Origin: Ruminiclostridium josui JCM 17888
GTDB lineage: Bacteria; Bacillota; Clostridia; Acetivibrionales; DSM-1351
Assembly: GCF_000526495.1 (NCBI RefSeq)
Contig: NZ_JAGE01000001.1
Location: 2,600,001-2,664,000 of the forward strand
Length of the DNA: 64,000 bases
Direction of reading: 5' to 3'
This document shows, piece after piece, positions 62,675 through 64,000 of the stretch (its first letter is position 1; the number at the start of each line of letters is the position of its first letter). The notes under the pieces were generated by a model that was not told the DNA's origin, ran no database searches, and saw only the letters and a list, made by a program, of their open reading frames with translations. The translations under genes were made by a program, and so were the position numbers.

Positions 62675-64000
62675 ATGAATAAAGCAGAGCTTTTAGGCAG
62701 ATGGACAAAAGAAAAGTCCGAAGAACTTTATGGAATTAAAAACTGGGGAGCCGGCTATTTTTCTATATCTGACAATGGAGAGGTGTTGGTGAATCCTTAT
62801 AAAGATAACGGCCCTGCGGCTGTAAGCTTGATGGATATAATATCGGGGGTTCGGGAACGTGGATTGGACATGCCTGTACTTTTGCGTTTTGAAAATTTGC
62901 TGGACTCACAGATTTCATTTTTAAATAATTCATTTAGTGAAGCAATGCACAAGCTTAACTATAAAGGTGAGTACCGCGGTGTTTACCCTATAAAGGTAAA
63001 TCAGCAGCAGCAGGTAGTAGAGGAAGTAACAAGGTTCGGACAGAGATATCACCACGGACTTGAAGTGGGTAGTAAGGCTGAACTTGTTGCAGCACTTTCA
63101 GTAATGAAAGATAAAGAAGCCTGTCTTATATGTAATGGTTACAAAGATGAAGAATTTATAGATTTGGGCCTTTATGCAGTAAAAATGGGCTTTAAGTGCT
63201 TTTTTGTAATAGAAATACCCGGGGAACTGGATATTGTTCTTGAACGTTCAAGAGCATTGGGAGTAAAACCTAATATTGGTATACGCATAAAGCTCTCGGC
63301 AAAAGCTGGGGGACACTGGACTGAATCCGGTGGGGACAGAAGTATATTCGGCTTGAATATGTCCCAAGTAATTTCTATGGTTGATACTTTGAAAGCAGAG
63401 GGAATGCTTGAATCTCTTAAATTATTGCACTATCATTTGGGCTCACAGATACCGAATATCAGGGATATTCGTTCGGCAGTTCTGGAAGCAGCTCGTGTTT
63501 ATGCTGAGCTCGTAAAAGAAGGTGCGCCAATGGGATACCTTGATTTGGGTGGTGGATTGGCAGTAGACTATGACGGTTCAAATACAAATTACACTAACAG
63601 CCGAAACTACTCCGTTGAGGAATACTGCATGGATATTGTAGAGGCTGTTATGACTACTCTTGATTCAAGTGACGTACCTCACCCTGTAATTGTTACAGAA
63701 TCAGGGCGTACAACAGTTGCATATCATTCAGTGCTTATATTCAATGTACTGGATACTGAAAAATTTGAAGAACATGATATACCGGACAAGCTTGACGAAA
63801 ATACGTCAGAGCAGATAAAAAACCTATTTGATGTAAATAAGAATATAACCCTTAAAAATATTCAGGAGTGCTATAACGATGCCCTATACTACAGAGATGA
63901 AATTCGTGACATGTTCAAGCATGGACGTATTAGCCTCCGTGAGCGTGCATTTTCCGAAAGAATATTTTGGAATACCATAAACCAGATAGCAAAGGAAAAG
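62675..64000 (+). CDS. speA: Biosynthetic arginine decarboxylase, N-terminal two thirds
   Basis: The frame from the ATG at 62675 (AAAGGAAGAGG before it) is open to the right edge, 442 codons of an expected 630 to 660. The fold type III PLP domain is clear: YPIKVNQQQQ with the PLP Lys near residue 106, LEVGSKAELVAAL, LHYHLGSQIPNIRDI and YLDLGGGLAVDYDG. It removes CO2 from arginine to give agmatine, the first step of the agmatine route to putrescine. The C-terminal domain and any downstream speE/speB are outside the window. Confidence 0.95.
   Translation, partial: MNKAELLGRWTKEKSEELYGIKNWGAGYFSISDNGEVLVNPYKDNGPAAVSLMDIISGVRERGLDMPVLLRFENLLDSQISFLNNSFSEAMHKLNYKGEYRGVYPIKVNQQQQVVEEVTRFGQRYHHGLEVGSKAELVAALSVMKDKEACLICNGYKDEEFIDLGLYAVKMGFKCFFVIEIPGELDIVLERSRALGVKPNIGIRIKLSAKAGGHWTESGGDRSIFGLNMSQVISMVDTLKAEGMLESLKLLHYHLGSQIPNIRDIRSAVLEAARVYAELVKEGAPMGYLDLGGGLAVDYDGSNTNYTNSRNYSVEEYCMDIVEAVMTTLDSSDVPHPVIVTESGRTTVAYHSVLIFNVLDTEKFEEHDIPDKLDENTSEQIKNLFDVNKNITLKNIQECYNDALYYRDEIRDMFKHGRISLRERAFSERIFWNTINQIAKEK

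Overview
The window comes from a low-GC, endospore-forming, cellulolytic Firmicute, most probably a Ruminiclostridium species close to R. cellulolyticum, R. josui or R. papyrosolvens. The evidence is a dockerin-bearing GH5 cellulase that closely matches Cel5A/CelCCA of R. cellulolyticum as I remember it, two further dockerin proteins, a LysM-GH18 spore-type hydrolase, clostridial thiamine genes, and strong Shine-Dalgarno sites with some TTG/GTG starts.

Layout. 1-1362: an IS256-family transposase cut by the left edge, then a cupin gene. 1653-17561: two complete BMP-type nucleoside ABC transporters separated by a GntR/UTRA regulator, followed by a catabolic operon (cysteine hydrolase, PfkB kinase, uridine phosphorylase-like enzyme, BtpA/SgcQ TIM barrel, iron alcohol dehydrogenase) and an orphan TrpA-like enzyme. 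These look like import and breakdown of a nucleoside by a route I do not recognise. 17683-24139: a RiPP-type peptide cluster (divergent regulator, two radical SAM/SPASM enzymes, a 51-residue precursor missed by ordinary ORF length cut-offs, an intracellular subtilase and an ABC exporter). 24564-29830: rfbB, a metallo-hydrolase, tag, a phage-tail remnant and metG behind a methionine T-box. 30282-35233: three dockerin proteins (Cel5A, an N-terminal-dockerin protein of unknown function, a CotH protein) and one unrelated small gene. 35819-43088: a nucleotide-sugar dehydrogenase, an EFR1 flavodoxin-ferredoxin, a PadR/HAAS pair and a thiSFGHE operon on the minus strand. 43357-47052: a membrane-anchored protein, a frameshifted secreted protein, and two proteins carrying three phage tail-collar domains. 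47155-52850: ArsR and an Old-Yellow-Enzyme-type reductase around a shared operator, a DUF1858 protein, a DUF1646 ion transporter with a 30-residue membrane protein and a riboswitch-like leader, a Mn-catalase and the spore hydrolase.

53131-59634 matches the flavin-based extracellular electron transfer locus first described in Listeria: a membrane NDH-2, a UbiA prenyltransferase, EetA, EetB, a PplA-like lipoprotein with two internal repeats, and ApbE/FmnB. A MITE-like element of about 316 bp sits between the lipoprotein and apbE genes. The window ends with two MFS transporters and the first two thirds of speA.

The strongest candidates for undescribed biology are the nucleoside catabolic module with BtpA and TrpA-like enzymes, the two-radical-SAM peptide cluster with its small precursor, the leader and micro-protein ahead of the DUF1646 transporter, and the electron-transfer locus in a cellulose degrader.
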